Under the pieces are notes generated by a model that searched no databases, was not told the DNA's origin, and was given only the letters and a program-made list of their open reading frames with translations. A stretch of 64,000 nucleotides of DNA from the NCBI RefSeq assembly GCF_035917455.1, contig NZ_CP109078.1, forward strand, positions 3,224,001 to 3,288,000, read 5' to 3'. Origin of the DNA: Micromonospora sp. NBC_01796. Its GTDB lineage: Bacteria > Actinomycetota > Actinomycetes > Mycobacteriales > Micromonosporaceae. The translations under genes were made by a program, and so were the position numbers. Positions within the stretch are counted from its first letter, which is position 1. Each line of letters begins with the position of its first letter. Positions 24,682 to 32,538 of the stretch are shown in pieces.

Positions 24682-24797
24682 ATGACGCTACGGTTTCTCG
24701 ACAAGGACCCGAGCGCCTTGCTTAGCTGGATGTCGCCGGTAACGAGACCGAATCTGAGTTCCCAAACCCATGATGCGGATCTTCACCGAGGTGAGAC
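24682..24797 (+). pseudogene. Possible remnant of a small DUF6879-partner gene
   Basis: The frame starts MTLRFLDKDPSA, which resembles the N-terminus (M-x-LRFLGxDPxS) of short proteins commonly encoded just before DUF6879. After about 12 residues the expected pattern is lost, while the DUF6879 gene begins at 24798. The simplest reading is an internal deletion leaving only the start of the gene. This rests on remembered family resemblance and could be chance. Confidence 0.33.
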
Positions 24798-25310
24798 ATG
24801 GCGACCACGCTCGATGATCTGCTGCGCGGCTGTCGTCGGTCCGCAGTTCACCTTGAGCTGCGGGACGGGTACATGCGCGACGACCCGGCGTTCATTGCCT
24901 GGCAGGGCGGTCACCGGCTCGACCTGGCGGACCGGGCAGCGTGGTGGCGGCCGTGGCTCGACACCGTTTCCGCGATGGTCGAGCGGGGTGTGGAGGTGCG
25001 CCGGGCCCGGGTGGTGTCCGAGCCGCTCAGTGACTACATCCGGTACGAGTACGACGTCACTTTCCCTAACGTCGCAGCGGGCGAGCAGGTGCGTTGGCTT
25101 CCCCGGCGGCAGGCGACGGAGCTGGCGTTGCCGGGCAACGACTTCTGGTTGTTCGACGGCGATGACCTCGTGGTGAACCACTTCAGCGGAGAGGGTGAGT
25201 GGCTCGGTACCGAGACGGTCACAGATCCGGCCGTGATAGAGCTTTGCGCATCGGCGTTCGAGGCGGTGTGGGAGCGGGCGACTCCGCACCAGGACTACCG
25301 GCCTGCCTGA
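24798..25310 (+). CDS. DUF6879-family protein, 170 aa
   Basis: Cytoplasmic protein of the DUF6879 type. It begins with a helical segment (LDDLLRGCRRSAVHLELRDG), has the aromatic FIAWQGG, and continues with RGVEVRRARVVSEPLSDYIR and the hallmark NDFWLFDGDDLVVNHFSGEG. Genes of this family usually sit next to XRE regulators in actinomycetes, as here, and their role is unknown. ATG at 24798 with GAGGTGAG upstream. A bidirectional stem-loop lies 75 bp downstream. Confidence 0.85.
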   Translation: MATTLDDLLRGCRRSAVHLELRDGYMRDDPAFIAWQGGHRLDLADRAAWWRPWLDTVSAMVERGVEVRRARVVSEPLSDYIRYEYDVTFPNVAAGEQVRWLPRRQATELALPGNDFWLFDGDDLVVNHFSGEGEWLGTETVTDPAVIELCASAFEAVWERATPHQDYRPA

Positions 25311-25385
25311 TCCCGGCTCGTCCGATGGTTACACCTTCCACTCGGGCGGTGGTCGATCCGCTCGGCTGGGATTGGGCATGGAAAT

Positions 25386-25428
25386 AGAGCAGCCCCGGTC
25401 CGGCGTTACCGCTGGTCGGGGCTGCTCT
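25386..25428. terminator. Stem-loop between the accessory module and the tRNA cluster
   Basis: Arms AGAGCAGCCCCG and CGGGGCTGCTCT, 12 bp perfect, with a 19-nt loop that includes further pairing. It lies between the convergent DUF6879 gene and tRNA-Phe and probably ends both transcripts. Confidence 0.75.
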
Positions 25429-25450
25429 GATAGCCCGGCGAAAGGCTATG

Positions 25451-25524
25451 TGGCCAGGGGCGGGGTCGAACCGCCGACCTTCCGATTTTCAGTCGGACGC
25501 TCGTACCAACTGAGCTACCTGGCC
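25451..25524 (-). tRNA. tRNA-Phe (GAA)
   Basis: Cloverleaf with acceptor GGCCAGG pairing to CCTGGCC, D-arm AGCTCAGTTGG, anticodon loop CTGAAAA (anticodon GAA), T-arm GGCGGTTCGACCCCGCC and discriminator A; CCA is not encoded. It is last of a Glu-Asp-Phe cluster on this strand. Its middle 34 bp (25471-25504) are duplicated exactly at 32319-32352. Confidence 0.97.
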
Positions 25525-25630
25525 TGGTTATTGCTCGGCTCATGTTACCTGTCCGGCGGGATGGCCGCAGCACGGGTGACATGCTCCGAAACGCAGAACG
25601 CCGCGCGTTGTTACGCGCGGCGAGCGGCGC

Positions 25631-25707
25631 TGGCGGTCCTGACGGGACTTGAACCCGCGACCTCCGCCTTGACAGGGCGGCGAGCACTCCAACTGCTCCA
25701 CAGGACC
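25631..25707 (-). tRNA. tRNA-Asp (GTC)
   Basis: Acceptor GGTCCTG pairs with CAGGACC, the anticodon loop is CTGTCAA (anticodon GTC), the T-loop is GGGTTCAAGTCCC and the discriminator is G. The CCA end is encoded (25631-25633). Located between tRNA-Glu and tRNA-Phe on the same strand. Confidence 0.97.
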
Positions 25708-25773
25708 TAGCTCGTACATTCTTGCATCTAGCTCTTACGGTCTTGCACCGGCCGGCTGGCCGGGTGGTGCACG

Positions 25774-25846
25774 TGCCCCCAACGGGATTCGAACCCGTGC
25801 TACCGCCTTGAAAGGGCGGCGTCCTGGGCCACTAGACGATGAGGGC
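25774..25846 (-). tRNA. tRNA-Glu (TTC)
   Basis: Acceptor GCCCTCA-type stem pairing with the GGGGGC end, anticodon loop CTTTCAA (anticodon TTC), T-loop GGGTTCGAATCCC, discriminator A; CCA is not encoded at this position. First tRNA of the Glu-Asp-Phe cluster. Confidence 0.96.
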
Positions 25847-25979
25847 GGCCCCGCCATCATTGCACAAGACAACTCAAGCAGTTGCACCCATCCGGCCCCG
25901 CCGGAGGCTTGGAAAGCATACGTGATCGCGGCCGGCTGGATCAAACCGGTACTGGGCGGGGGCAGAATGCCCCCAAAAC

Positions 25980-26801
25980 CTACTTCAGCCGTACGATTCC
26001 GTACTTCTGTTTCAAACTGGCTAGCAGGGTGGGGCAGGCGGTGAGGGTGCCGCTGCGGTCCCCACCCCCGTCGTGCAGCAGGATGATCGACCCCGGGCGG
26101 GCCTGGGTGATCACCCGCTTGCTGATCGCGGCGGCACCGGGCTTGTCCCAGTCCTTCGGGTCGACGTCCCAGTGCAACGGGGTCATGCCCAGTGCCCGGC
26201 TCACCCGCGCCACCGCCGGGGTCCACTCGCCGCCCGGCTGCCGGTAGTAGCCGATCTTGGCGCCCGGCACCGCCCGCCGGATCTCCCGGTTGGTCCGGAG
26301 CAGGTCGGACCGGATCTCCCCCTCCGACTTGTCGCCCAGCTTGAGGTCGTGCTGCCAACTGTGGTTGCACAGGTTGTGGCCCTCGCGCACGATCCGGGCG
26401 ACCAACTGCGGGTACTTGCGGGCCTTCGAGCCGATCAGGCAGAAGGTCGCCTTGACCCTGGCCGCCCGGAGCTGGTCGAGGACCTTGGGGGTCCAGTCCG
26501 GGGAGGGGCCGTCGTCGAAGGTCAACGCCACCCCCTTCACCCCGGTCAGCCGCCTGGCGTCGTACGGGCCGACGGTGCCGCGCGGGGCGGGCGGGCGGCT
26601 CGGCGGCGGCGCGACGGTGGGGGCCGGCGGGACGGCCGAGGGGCTGGCCGGTGCGGTGGGGGTGACTTCCGGTGCACTGGTGGCCGGGGTGAACGGCGCG
26701 AAACTGGGTGGGGCTGCCAGGCCGTGTTGATCGTTGGCACAGGCGCCCGTGAGCAGCGCCACCAGGACCAGCCCGGCCGCGAGCGCGGCGGGTCGGATCA
26801 T
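25980..26801 (-). CDS. Polysaccharide deacetylase lipoprotein (CE4), 273 aa
   Basis: Surface-anchored esterase expected to remove N-acetyl groups from peptidoglycan or another acetylated polymer. A lipoprotein signal ends LVALLTGAC, with a Pro/Ala/Thr-rich linker to about residue 85. The NodB-type domain follows with TFDDGPSP (Asp pair), the zinc motif HSWQH, RQPGGEW, LHWDVDPKDW and the C-terminal IILLHDGGG. All core motifs are present, so it should be active. The ATG at 26801 has CTCGGGAG upstream; the frame continues 17 codons earlier without a signal-like start. Confidence 0.9.
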   Translation of the reverse strand: MIRPAALAAGLVLVALLTGACANDQHGLAAPPSFAPFTPATSAPEVTPTAPASPSAVPPAPTVAPPPSRPPAPRGTVGPYDARRLTGVKGVALTFDDGPSPDWTPKVLDQLRAARVKATFCLIGSKARKYPQLVARIVREGHNLCNHSWQHDLKLGDKSEGEIRSDLLRTNREIRRAVPGAKIGYYRQPGGEWTPAVARVSRALGMTPLHWDVDPKDWDKPGAAAISKRVITQARPGSIILLHDGGGDRSGTLTACPTLLASLKQKYGIVRLK

Positions 26802-26923
26802 CGTCGACTCCCGAGGGGTATCGGGCGAGGGAGCATCGGGGCAGGCGCTCACGCTAGCCCACCCGAGAATCGACCGTGGCCCCGCCGGGCCTCGATTTCC
26901 GTCGATCGATCAGGACGTGCTGC

Positions 26924-27922
26924 TCAGCCGGTGAGCGACCGGTCTGCCGACGCGCCCAGCGTCACGGTGAGCGAGAGGGCCTCGCCCAGGCTGGCCGGCA
27001 GCGGCACCCCGACGGGCAGCGTCTCGGTGTGCCAGCCGGGTCCGGCGGCGACCAGCAGCACCGGCCGGTGCGGGCTCGCCAGCACCGCCCGGAGCTGGGC
27101 CGGATCGGCGGTGGACCGGGCGTGCGACCAGAGCACCACCGCTGCCGGTCCGGTCCGGGCGACCGCGTCGACCAGCGCCGCCGCCGGCACCCGGGCGCCG
27201 AGTTGCCGGGTGGCCACGCCGACCTCGGCCAGCGCGGCGGCGAGCGCCTCCAACGGCAGGCTGTGCTGTTCCTCGTCGGCGCAGGCGAGCAGGATCCGTG
27301 GTGGACCGCTGCGTGCCGCCCTCCGGGTGACCACCGCGAGCACCTCGGACACGCAGCGCGAGAGCAGGTGTTCGACCTCGATCAGACCGGCCGTGGCGGT
27401 GTGCCGCTCGCCGAGCCCGGCGAGCACCGGGCGCAGCAGCCCGTCCCACGCGGCCACCACACCGTCGACCGCGACGACCCGCTCAACGGTCTCGTACACA
27501 CCGGCGGCGTCGAGCCGCATCGCCGCACGGGCCAGGCCGCGGGCGGCCGGACCGGCCGGGTGGACCGGGATGGTCCGCCCGCCGCCGTCGCGCGGTCGGA
27601 TCATCGTCCGGCGTGCCGGCCGGGCACGGTCCCGATCGGGTACGTCAACAGCAGGGCGGGCACCACGCCCCGATTCCCCACGGTCCGCCACGTCGGGTGC
27701 CCGTTGTGCCCACCGGGCCGCCTCCGCCGGCACCACCCCCTCGGTGGTGAGCCGACGCATGATCTCCAGTCGGGCCAGGTCCTGGGCGGTGTAGCGCCGG
27801 TGTTGGCCGGGCACGTGCCGGCTCGGCCCGAGGCCGTACCGCTGGTGCCAGGTGCGCAGGGTGGTGACCGCCACGCCGAGCCGGCGCGCCACCGCCCCCG
27901 CGCTCAGTCCGTCATCGCCCAC
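26924..27922 (-). CDS. MerR-family regulator with cobalamin-binding-like domain (LitR/CarH-like), 332 aa
   Basis: N-terminal MerR DNA-binding domain (GAVARRLGVAVTTLRTWHQR, then GQHRRYTAQDLARLEIM), an Arg/Pro-rich linker (about residues 80-130), a four-helix-bundle region and a Rossmann-like C-terminal domain. DEEQHSLPLEAL keeps the histidine of the B12 ExHxxG motif, but with Pro for Gly. LitR/CarH proteins use adenosylcobalamin as a light sensor to control carotenoid genes, and this gene lies directly after idi and crtI. The GTG start overlaps the idi end by 11 bp, so it belongs to the crtI-idi operon. Confidence 0.85.
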   Translation of the reverse strand: MGDDGLSAGAVARRLGVAVTTLRTWHQRYGLGPSRHVPGQHRRYTAQDLARLEIMRRLTTEGVVPAEAARWAQRAPDVADRGESGRGARPAVDVPDRDRARPARRTMIRPRDGGGRTIPVHPAGPAARGLARAAMRLDAAGVYETVERVVAVDGVVAAWDGLLRPVLAGLGERHTATAGLIEVEHLLSRCVSEVLAVVTRRAARSGPPRILLACADEEQHSLPLEALAAALAEVGVATRQLGARVPAAALVDAVARTGPAAVVLWSHARSTADPAQLRAVLASPHRPVLLVAAGPGWHTETLPVGVPLPASLGEALSLTVTLGASADRSLTG

Positions 27923-28544
27923 CCGGCGGCTCCGCCGCGTTGTCCACCAGCCCGGCAGCGGCGCTGGCCGGGACCCCGGTCGTGCCGGCGGGACCGGCGG
28001 TCGCCGGTACGGACAGGAGGTAGCGGTCGATCACGCCGACCAGCCAGGGGGCGTACCCGCCCGGGTTGGCGTCGATGTCGGCGCGCAGCTCCTCGGGGTC
28101 GACCCAACGCAGGTCGGCCACCTCCGCCGGATCCGGCCGCAGCGGTTGGTCCGGTGCGAAGTCCGCGCGCAGTACGTGGTCGTACTCGAATTCGACCCGT
28201 CCGGTGGCCGGGTCCTCGGCGAAGTAGAGGTGCACCCCGACCTCGGTCAGCCCGACCGGACCGACGCCCAGCTCCTCCACCAGCCGCCGGTTGGCCGCCG
28301 TACGCAGTGACTGGCCCGGTTCCGGGTGACCGCAGCACGAGTTGGCCCACCGGAGCGGGAACCGGGTCTTGACGGCGGCCCGTTGTTGCAGCAGCACCCG
28401 CCCGGCCGGATCGACCAGCAGCACCGAGAAGGCCCGGTGCAGTTGCCCCGGAGGCTGGTGCGCCGCCGCGACGGTGGTCTCGCCCACCACCGCGCCGCCG
28501 TCGTCGACCAGCTCGACCAGGTGTTGCTCCCGCGCGGTGGTCAT
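27912..28544 (-). CDS. idi: Isopentenyl-diphosphate delta-isomerase type 1, 210 aa
   Basis: Interconverts isopentenyl and dimethylallyl diphosphate, supplying precursors for carotenoid synthesis. Nudix-fold features are the metal-site region FSVLLVDPAGRVLLQQRA, the catalytic-Cys segment RWANSCCGHPEPGQSL, and VEFEYDHVL with the catalytic Glu. The C-terminal 30 residues are an Ala/Gly/Pro-rich extension beyond the usual enzyme. The ATG overlaps the crtI stop (ATGA), and the 3' end overlaps the regulator gene. Confidence 0.93.
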   Translation of the reverse strand: MTTAREQHLVELVDDGGAVVGETTVAAAHQPPGQLHRAFSVLLVDPAGRVLLQQRAAVKTRFPLRWANSCCGHPEPGQSLRTAANRRLVEELGVGPVGLTEVGVHLYFAEDPATGRVEFEYDHVLRADFAPDQPLRPDPAEVADLRWVDPEELRADIDANPGGYAPWLVGVIDRYLLSVPATAGPAGTTGVPASAAAGLVDNAAEPPGGR

Positions 28545-30022
28545 CGACCACCGCCGGTGACCCTGGCCGCGGCCAGCTTCCCGGAGATCAGCACCATCGG
28601 AACACCCACTCCCGGCTGTGTACCCGAACCGACGAACACCACATTGGAGAGTGTGCGGTGCAGATTCGTGGGACGGAATGGTCCGGTCTGGAAAAGACTG
28701 TGCGCGGCGGCGAACGGGGTGCCCGCGGCCATCCCGGCGTCGGCCCAGTCGGCGGGCGTGACGACCTCGGAGACCTCGATCCCGTCGGCGAATCCGACGT
28801 ACCCCCGGCTCTCCAGGGTGGCGGTCAGCTCGGCGGCGTACCGCCGGGGCAGGTCGCCGCGCCAGTCCAGCGGGGCCGACTCGAGGTTCGGCACCGGGGC
28901 GAGCACGTAGTAGGAGTGGCGTCCGGCCGGTGCGACCGACGGGTCGGTCCGGCTCGGGTTGGTGACCAGCAGGGACGGGTCCGACATCAACTGACCCCGC
29001 TTGATCACCTCCTGGAAGGTGCCCCGCCAGGACCGGCCGAAGTGGATGTTGTGGTGGGCGATCCCCGAGTACGCCTGACTCGAACCGACGTGCAGCACCA
29101 CGCACGAGGGGGAGTAGCGCAACCGGCGTTGCCGGGCCGGTGGCAGCAGGTCGCGGTAGGCGATCGGCAGGTCCGGGTTGAGGACCACCACGTCGGCCGG
29201 GATCCGCTCGCCGTCGGCGGTGGTGACCGCGGTGGCCCGACCGGCCGAGGTCTCCACCCGGGTCACGGTGGTGTCGTACCGGATCTGGACGCCGTGTTTC
29301 TCGGCGGCACCGGCCAGCGCCCGGGAGACGGCGTGGATGCCGCCGCGCGGGAAGTAGACCCCGGCCACCGAGTCGAGGTACGAGATCACGGTGTAGATGG
29401 CGAGCGCGTCGTGCGGGGCGAGACCGGCGTACATCGCCTGGAAGGAGAAGATCCGCTGGGTCCGGGGGTCGCGGAAGAACTGGTTGACCTTGGTCTGGAG
29501 CCGGCGGAAGGCACCGGCGGCGACCAGCTTCAGCAGGTTGCCGGTGAGCAGGTCGGTCGGCGAGTCGAGATTGCGCTCGATGAAGTCGGTGCGCTCCAGT
29601 TGCCACAGGTTGCGCGCGTAGTCGACGAAGCGCAGGTAACCGTCGGCCTCCCGGGGACCGCAGACGCGGGAGATCTCGGCCGCCATCGCGGCCGGTTCGG
29701 TGTGCACGTCGAGGGTGGAGCCGTCGGGGTAGTGCGCCCGGTACGCCGGGTCCAGCGGGATCAGGTCGAGCCAGTCGGTCAGTTCCTCGCCGACCGCGTC
29801 CAGCGCCTCGGCGATCAGGTCGGGCATGGTGAGCACGGTCGGGCCGGTGTCGAACTCGTACCCGTCGAGGCTGAGCCGCCCGGCCCGGCCGCCCGGCACC
29901 GGTTCGCGTTCCAGCACGGTGACCTGCCGTCCGCTGCCGGCCAGGTGCAGGGCGCAGGCGAGGCCGCCGAGTCCCGCCCCGACCACCACCACCCGATCGG
30001 TCCGTCCACTCACGGTCCGCAC
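28541..30022 (-). CDS. crtI: Phytoene desaturase, 493 aa
   Basis: FAD-dependent enzyme adding double bonds to phytoene to yield coloured carotenes at the membrane. The dinucleotide-binding motif VVVGAGLGGLACALHLAGSG is near residues 12-31, with the family's GRAGRL and FDTGPTVLTMP segments following. The C-terminal signature is QPGVGVPMVLISGKLAA. The GTG at 30022 has a full-consensus ribosome site (AAGGAGGTG) 5-7 nt before it, which fixes the start. It heads a crtI-idi-regulator operon divergent from crtB. Confidence 0.93.
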   Translation of the reverse strand: MRTVSGRTDRVVVVGAGLGGLACALHLAGSGRQVTVLEREPVPGGRAGRLSLDGYEFDTGPTVLTMPDLIAEALDAVGEELTDWLDLIPLDPAYRAHYPDGSTLDVHTEPAAMAAEISRVCGPREADGYLRFVDYARNLWQLERTDFIERNLDSPTDLLTGNLLKLVAAGAFRRLQTKVNQFFRDPRTQRIFSFQAMYAGLAPHDALAIYTVISYLDSVAGVYFPRGGIHAVSRALAGAAEKHGVQIRYDTTVTRVETSAGRATAVTTADGERIPADVVVLNPDLPIAYRDLLPPARQRRLRYSPSCVVLHVGSSQAYSGIAHHNIHFGRSWRGTFQEVIKRGQLMSDPSLLVTNPSRTDPSVAPAGRHSYYVLAPVPNLESAPLDWRGDLPRRYAAELTATLESRGYVGFADGIEVSEVVTPADWADAGMAAGTPFAAAHSLFQTGPFRPTNLHRTLSNVVFVGSGTQPGVGVPMVLISGKLAAARVTGGGR

Positions 30023-30159
30023 GCGACCACCTCCTTGCTGCGATCCCTCATCATGCCCGCCGATGAGTCGTTACCACAGCAAGACGGGTAAGTGCGGGGG
30101 CGATTGTGGTGCGGCCCGGGTCCTTGGCCGTTGCTGGAGCGTACCTTAGGGTTACGAGT

Positions 30160-30182
30160 TGCGTCGATTGGTGCGTCGATTG
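30160..30182. promoter_or_regulatory. Direct repeat in the crtI-crtB divergent promoter region
   Basis: TGCGTCGATTG occurs twice (30160-30170 and 30172-30182), 12 bp apart, in the 208-bp divergent region just upstream of crtB. Tandem repeats of about 11 bp are how CarH-type MerR proteins bind, so this is a candidate operator for the regulator encoded in the crtI operon. Confidence 0.45.
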
Positions 30183-30230
30183 CCAGCGGAGACGTCGGTT
30201 GTCCGGCGAGGGACTCGGAGGACGGGGACG

Positions 30231-31259
30231 GTGGACCAGAAACGGGGCGCGGTGGACCGGGAGTCGGGTGCGGTGGTGGACCAGGAACCGGCAGTGACCG
30301 ACCGGCGGCGGACGGTGTCACCGGCGCCCGCGACAGGGACCCGGGGACCGGCGGAAACCGATCTCGCGGCGGCCTACGCCCGCTGCCGTGAGCTGCACAA
30401 ACAGCACGGTCGCACCTACTATCTCGCGACCCGGCTGCTCCCGGCGTGGAAGCGGCGGCACGTGCACGCGCTCTACGGCTTCACCCGGTACGCGGACGAG
30501 ATCGTCGACCGTACCGACGACCTGCCACCCGCCGTCCGGGCCGCCCAGCTCACCGACTGGTCCGACCGGTTCGTCGCCGGGCTGCGGGGTGCCCCGGTCG
30601 ACGACCCGCTGCTCCCCGCGGTCCTGCACACCATCGCCGCCTTCAACCTCGACCCGGACGACTTCGCGTCGTTCCTGCGCAGCATGGCGATGGACCTCAC
30701 GGTCACCTCGTACGCCCGTTACGACGACCTGCTCGACTATATGGAGGGTTCGGCGGCGGTGATCGGCACGATGATGCTGCCCATCCTCGGTTCGTCCGAC
30801 CCGGTCGCCGCCCGCGAACCGGCCCGCCAGCTCGGCCTCGCGTTCCAGCTCACCAACTTCATCCGGGACGTCGCCGAGGACCTGGACCGTGGCCGTACCT
30901 ACCTGCCGGACGAGGACCTGGCCAGGTTCGGGGTCAGCCGGGACGACCTGGTCGAGGCCGCCGCCCGGTGCCGGGCGAGCGGACCGATCCGGAAGCTGAT
31001 CGCGTACGAGGTGACGCGTGCCCAGGCGCACTACGCCGCCGCCGCGCCGGGGATCGTCCTGCTCAACCCCGCCTCGCAGGCGTGCATGCGGACCGCGTAC
31101 CTGCTCTACGGGGGGATCCTGGACGAGGTGGCCGCCGCCGGTTACGACGTGTTCGTCCGGCGTGCCGCCGTACCGAACCGGCGCCGGGCGGCGGTGGCCC
31201 TGCGGGCACTCCTGACCCGCCCCGGCACCCCGGTACCCCTGCCCGGTCCGCCCGGCTAG
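30231..31259 (+). CDS. crtB: Phytoene synthase, 342 aa
   Basis: Condenses two geranylgeranyl diphosphates into phytoene, the first carotenoid-specific step. The two Asp-rich substrate/Mg sites are YADEIVD and DVAEDLDRGR; other family features are YLATRLLP and AFQLTNFIRD. I chose the GTG at 30231 since GGAGG lies 9 nt upstream; a GTG at 30294 is possible, and the N-terminal 40 residues are Asp/Val/Glu-rich and probably disordered. The stop shares CTAG with the convergent hydrolase stop. No GGPP synthase (crtE) gene is in the window. Confidence 0.92.
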   Translation: MDQKRGAVDRESGAVVDQEPAVTDRRRTVSPAPATGTRGPAETDLAAAYARCRELHKQHGRTYYLATRLLPAWKRRHVHALYGFTRYADEIVDRTDDLPPAVRAAQLTDWSDRFVAGLRGAPVDDPLLPAVLHTIAAFNLDPDDFASFLRSMAMDLTVTSYARYDDLLDYMEGSAAVIGTMMLPILGSSDPVAAREPARQLGLAFQLTNFIRDVAEDLDRGRTYLPDEDLARFGVSRDDLVEAAARCRASGPIRKLIAYEVTRAQAHYAAAAPGIVLLNPASQACMRTAYLLYGGILDEVAAAGYDVFVRRAAVPNRRRAAVALRALLTRPGTPVPLPGPPG

Positions 31260-32446
31260 CCGTCGAGGCAGGTGTGCAGTACGTCGACCAGCCCCTCCAC
31301 CCGGTTGAAGCTGGCCAGGTGCCGGGTGGCGTACGCGAACGTGTAGTCGCGTACCGGGTCGGCCCAGGCCACGCTGCCGCCGATCCCGCCCATGCCCCAG
31401 CTCCCGTCGTCTTCGAGCTGCATGCCGAGCGTCCACTGTGCCGGGCGCTCCAGCAGCAGGTCGTCGCCGACGTACTGGGCGCGGGTCAGCTCGGTCACCA
31501 GTTCGGCACCGAACAGCCGTACGCCGTCCAGCTCACCACCGGCGAGCAGCCCGGCGTAGAGCCGGGCCAGACCGGCGGCGGTGGCGTGCAGGTTCACCGC
31601 GGGCACCTCGGCCGACCGCCAGAGCGGCCCGTTGAGCACCGCGAGGTCCAGGCAGCCGGCCGGGTTGCCGAGCGCGCGGGCGCGCAGTGAGCCGGGTGTG
31701 CCCAGGATGGTGACCGGCCAGTCCGGGTCCCCGTAGCCGAGGTCGGCGCAGCGGGCCTGGTCGGCCGGGGAGAGCCCGAAGTGCAGGTCCAGCCGCCACG
31801 GCCCGGCGATCTCGTCGGCCAGGAAGCGGCCGATCGACCGGCCGTCGACCCGGCGGACCAGCTCACCGACGAGGTGCCCGTAGGTGAGCGCGTGTTCGGC
31901 CGCGACGGTGCCGGGCGCCCAGACCGGTTCGGCAGCGGCAAGGTCGCCGACCAGCAGGTCCCAGTCGCCGAGGGCCTGTTCCGGTCGGGGCACCGGGAAC
32001 ACCGGCAGCCCGGCGGTGTGGCTCAGCACGTGCCGTACGGTCGCCCCGGTGGCGCGGAATTCCGGCCAGTGCCGGACCACCGGGTCGTCCAGCCCGATCC
32101 GACCCCGTTCGACCAGCAGCAGCAGGCAGAGGGCGGCGACCGGCTTGCCCACCGAGTAGACGTTGACCAGGGTGTCCGGGCTGAAGGGACGGGTCCGGGC
32201 GGTGTCCCGCCAGCCGCCGACCAGGTCCAGCACCGGTCGGCCGCGGTGCCAGACGGCGAGCGACGCCCCGGTCTCGGCCGCCCCACCGAGCCGCCCGCTC
32301 CCGGCCGGGTCACCGGTTCCGCCGACCTTCCGATTTTCAGTCGGACGCTCGTCGCTCAACAGCGCCGCGAAGGCGTCCCGTACGGCGACAAAACGCCGGT
32401 CCCAGTCGCCGTCCACCCGATCTTCACGTACCCGGTCTCCGCTCAC
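31256..32446 (-). CDS. Serine hydrolase, beta-lactamase class C/EstB-like, 396 aa
   Basis: Penicillin-binding-protein-fold hydrolase or esterase. The catalytic SxxK is in VNVYSVGKPVAAL, the tyrosine motif is in ALTYGHLVGEL, and RPVLDLVGGW and VRHVLSHTAGLPVF are typical of the EstB-like group. Residues about 30-55, between FAALLSDERP and ETGASLAVWHRG, look like an insertion; 34 bp of it are identical to part of the tRNA-Phe gene. The GTG at 32446 is preferred over the upstream frame. No signal peptide, so probably cytosolic. Substrate unknown. Confidence 0.87.
   Translation of the reverse strand: MSGDRVREDRVDGDWDRRFVAVRDAFAALLSDERPTENRKVGGTGDPAGSGRLGGAAETGASLAVWHRGRPVLDLVGGWRDTARTRPFSPDTLVNVYSVGKPVAALCLLLLVERGRIGLDDPVVRHWPEFRATGATVRHVLSHTAGLPVFPVPRPEQALGDWDLLVGDLAAAEPVWAPGTVAAEHALTYGHLVGELVRRVDGRSIGRFLADEIAGPWRLDLHFGLSPADQARCADLGYGDPDWPVTILGTPGSLRARALGNPAGCLDLAVLNGPLWRSAEVPAVNLHATAAGLARLYAGLLAGGELDGVRLFGAELVTELTRAQYVGDDLLLERPAQWTLGMQLEDDGSWGMGGIGGSVAWADPVRDYTFAYATRHLASFNRVEGLVDVLHTCLDG
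32319..32352. repeat. 34-bp exact copy of the tRNA-Phe gene middle
   Basis: Identical, in the same orientation, to 25471-25504 (tRNA nucleotides about 21-54: end of D-arm, anticodon arm, variable loop, start of T-arm). It lies in frame inside the serine hydrolase gene, encoding DERPTENRKVG. Possible attachment-site relic or inserted tRNA fragment. Confidence 0.85.
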
Positions 32447-32538
32447 CGGACCACGGTAGGCCCCTGCCCCGGTCCGCCGACACACGATATGTGAGCGGTA
32501 GCCGGGTCCGGGTCTGCCAGGTGCGAGATGCTGACGGG

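Noticed and set aside
25471-32352. An intact integrative element between the two tRNA-Phe copies
   Set aside because: The interval carries tRNA-Asp, tRNA-Glu, a deacetylase and carotenoid genes, with no integrase, excisionase or replication gene, so the repeats do not bound a mobile element as they stand.
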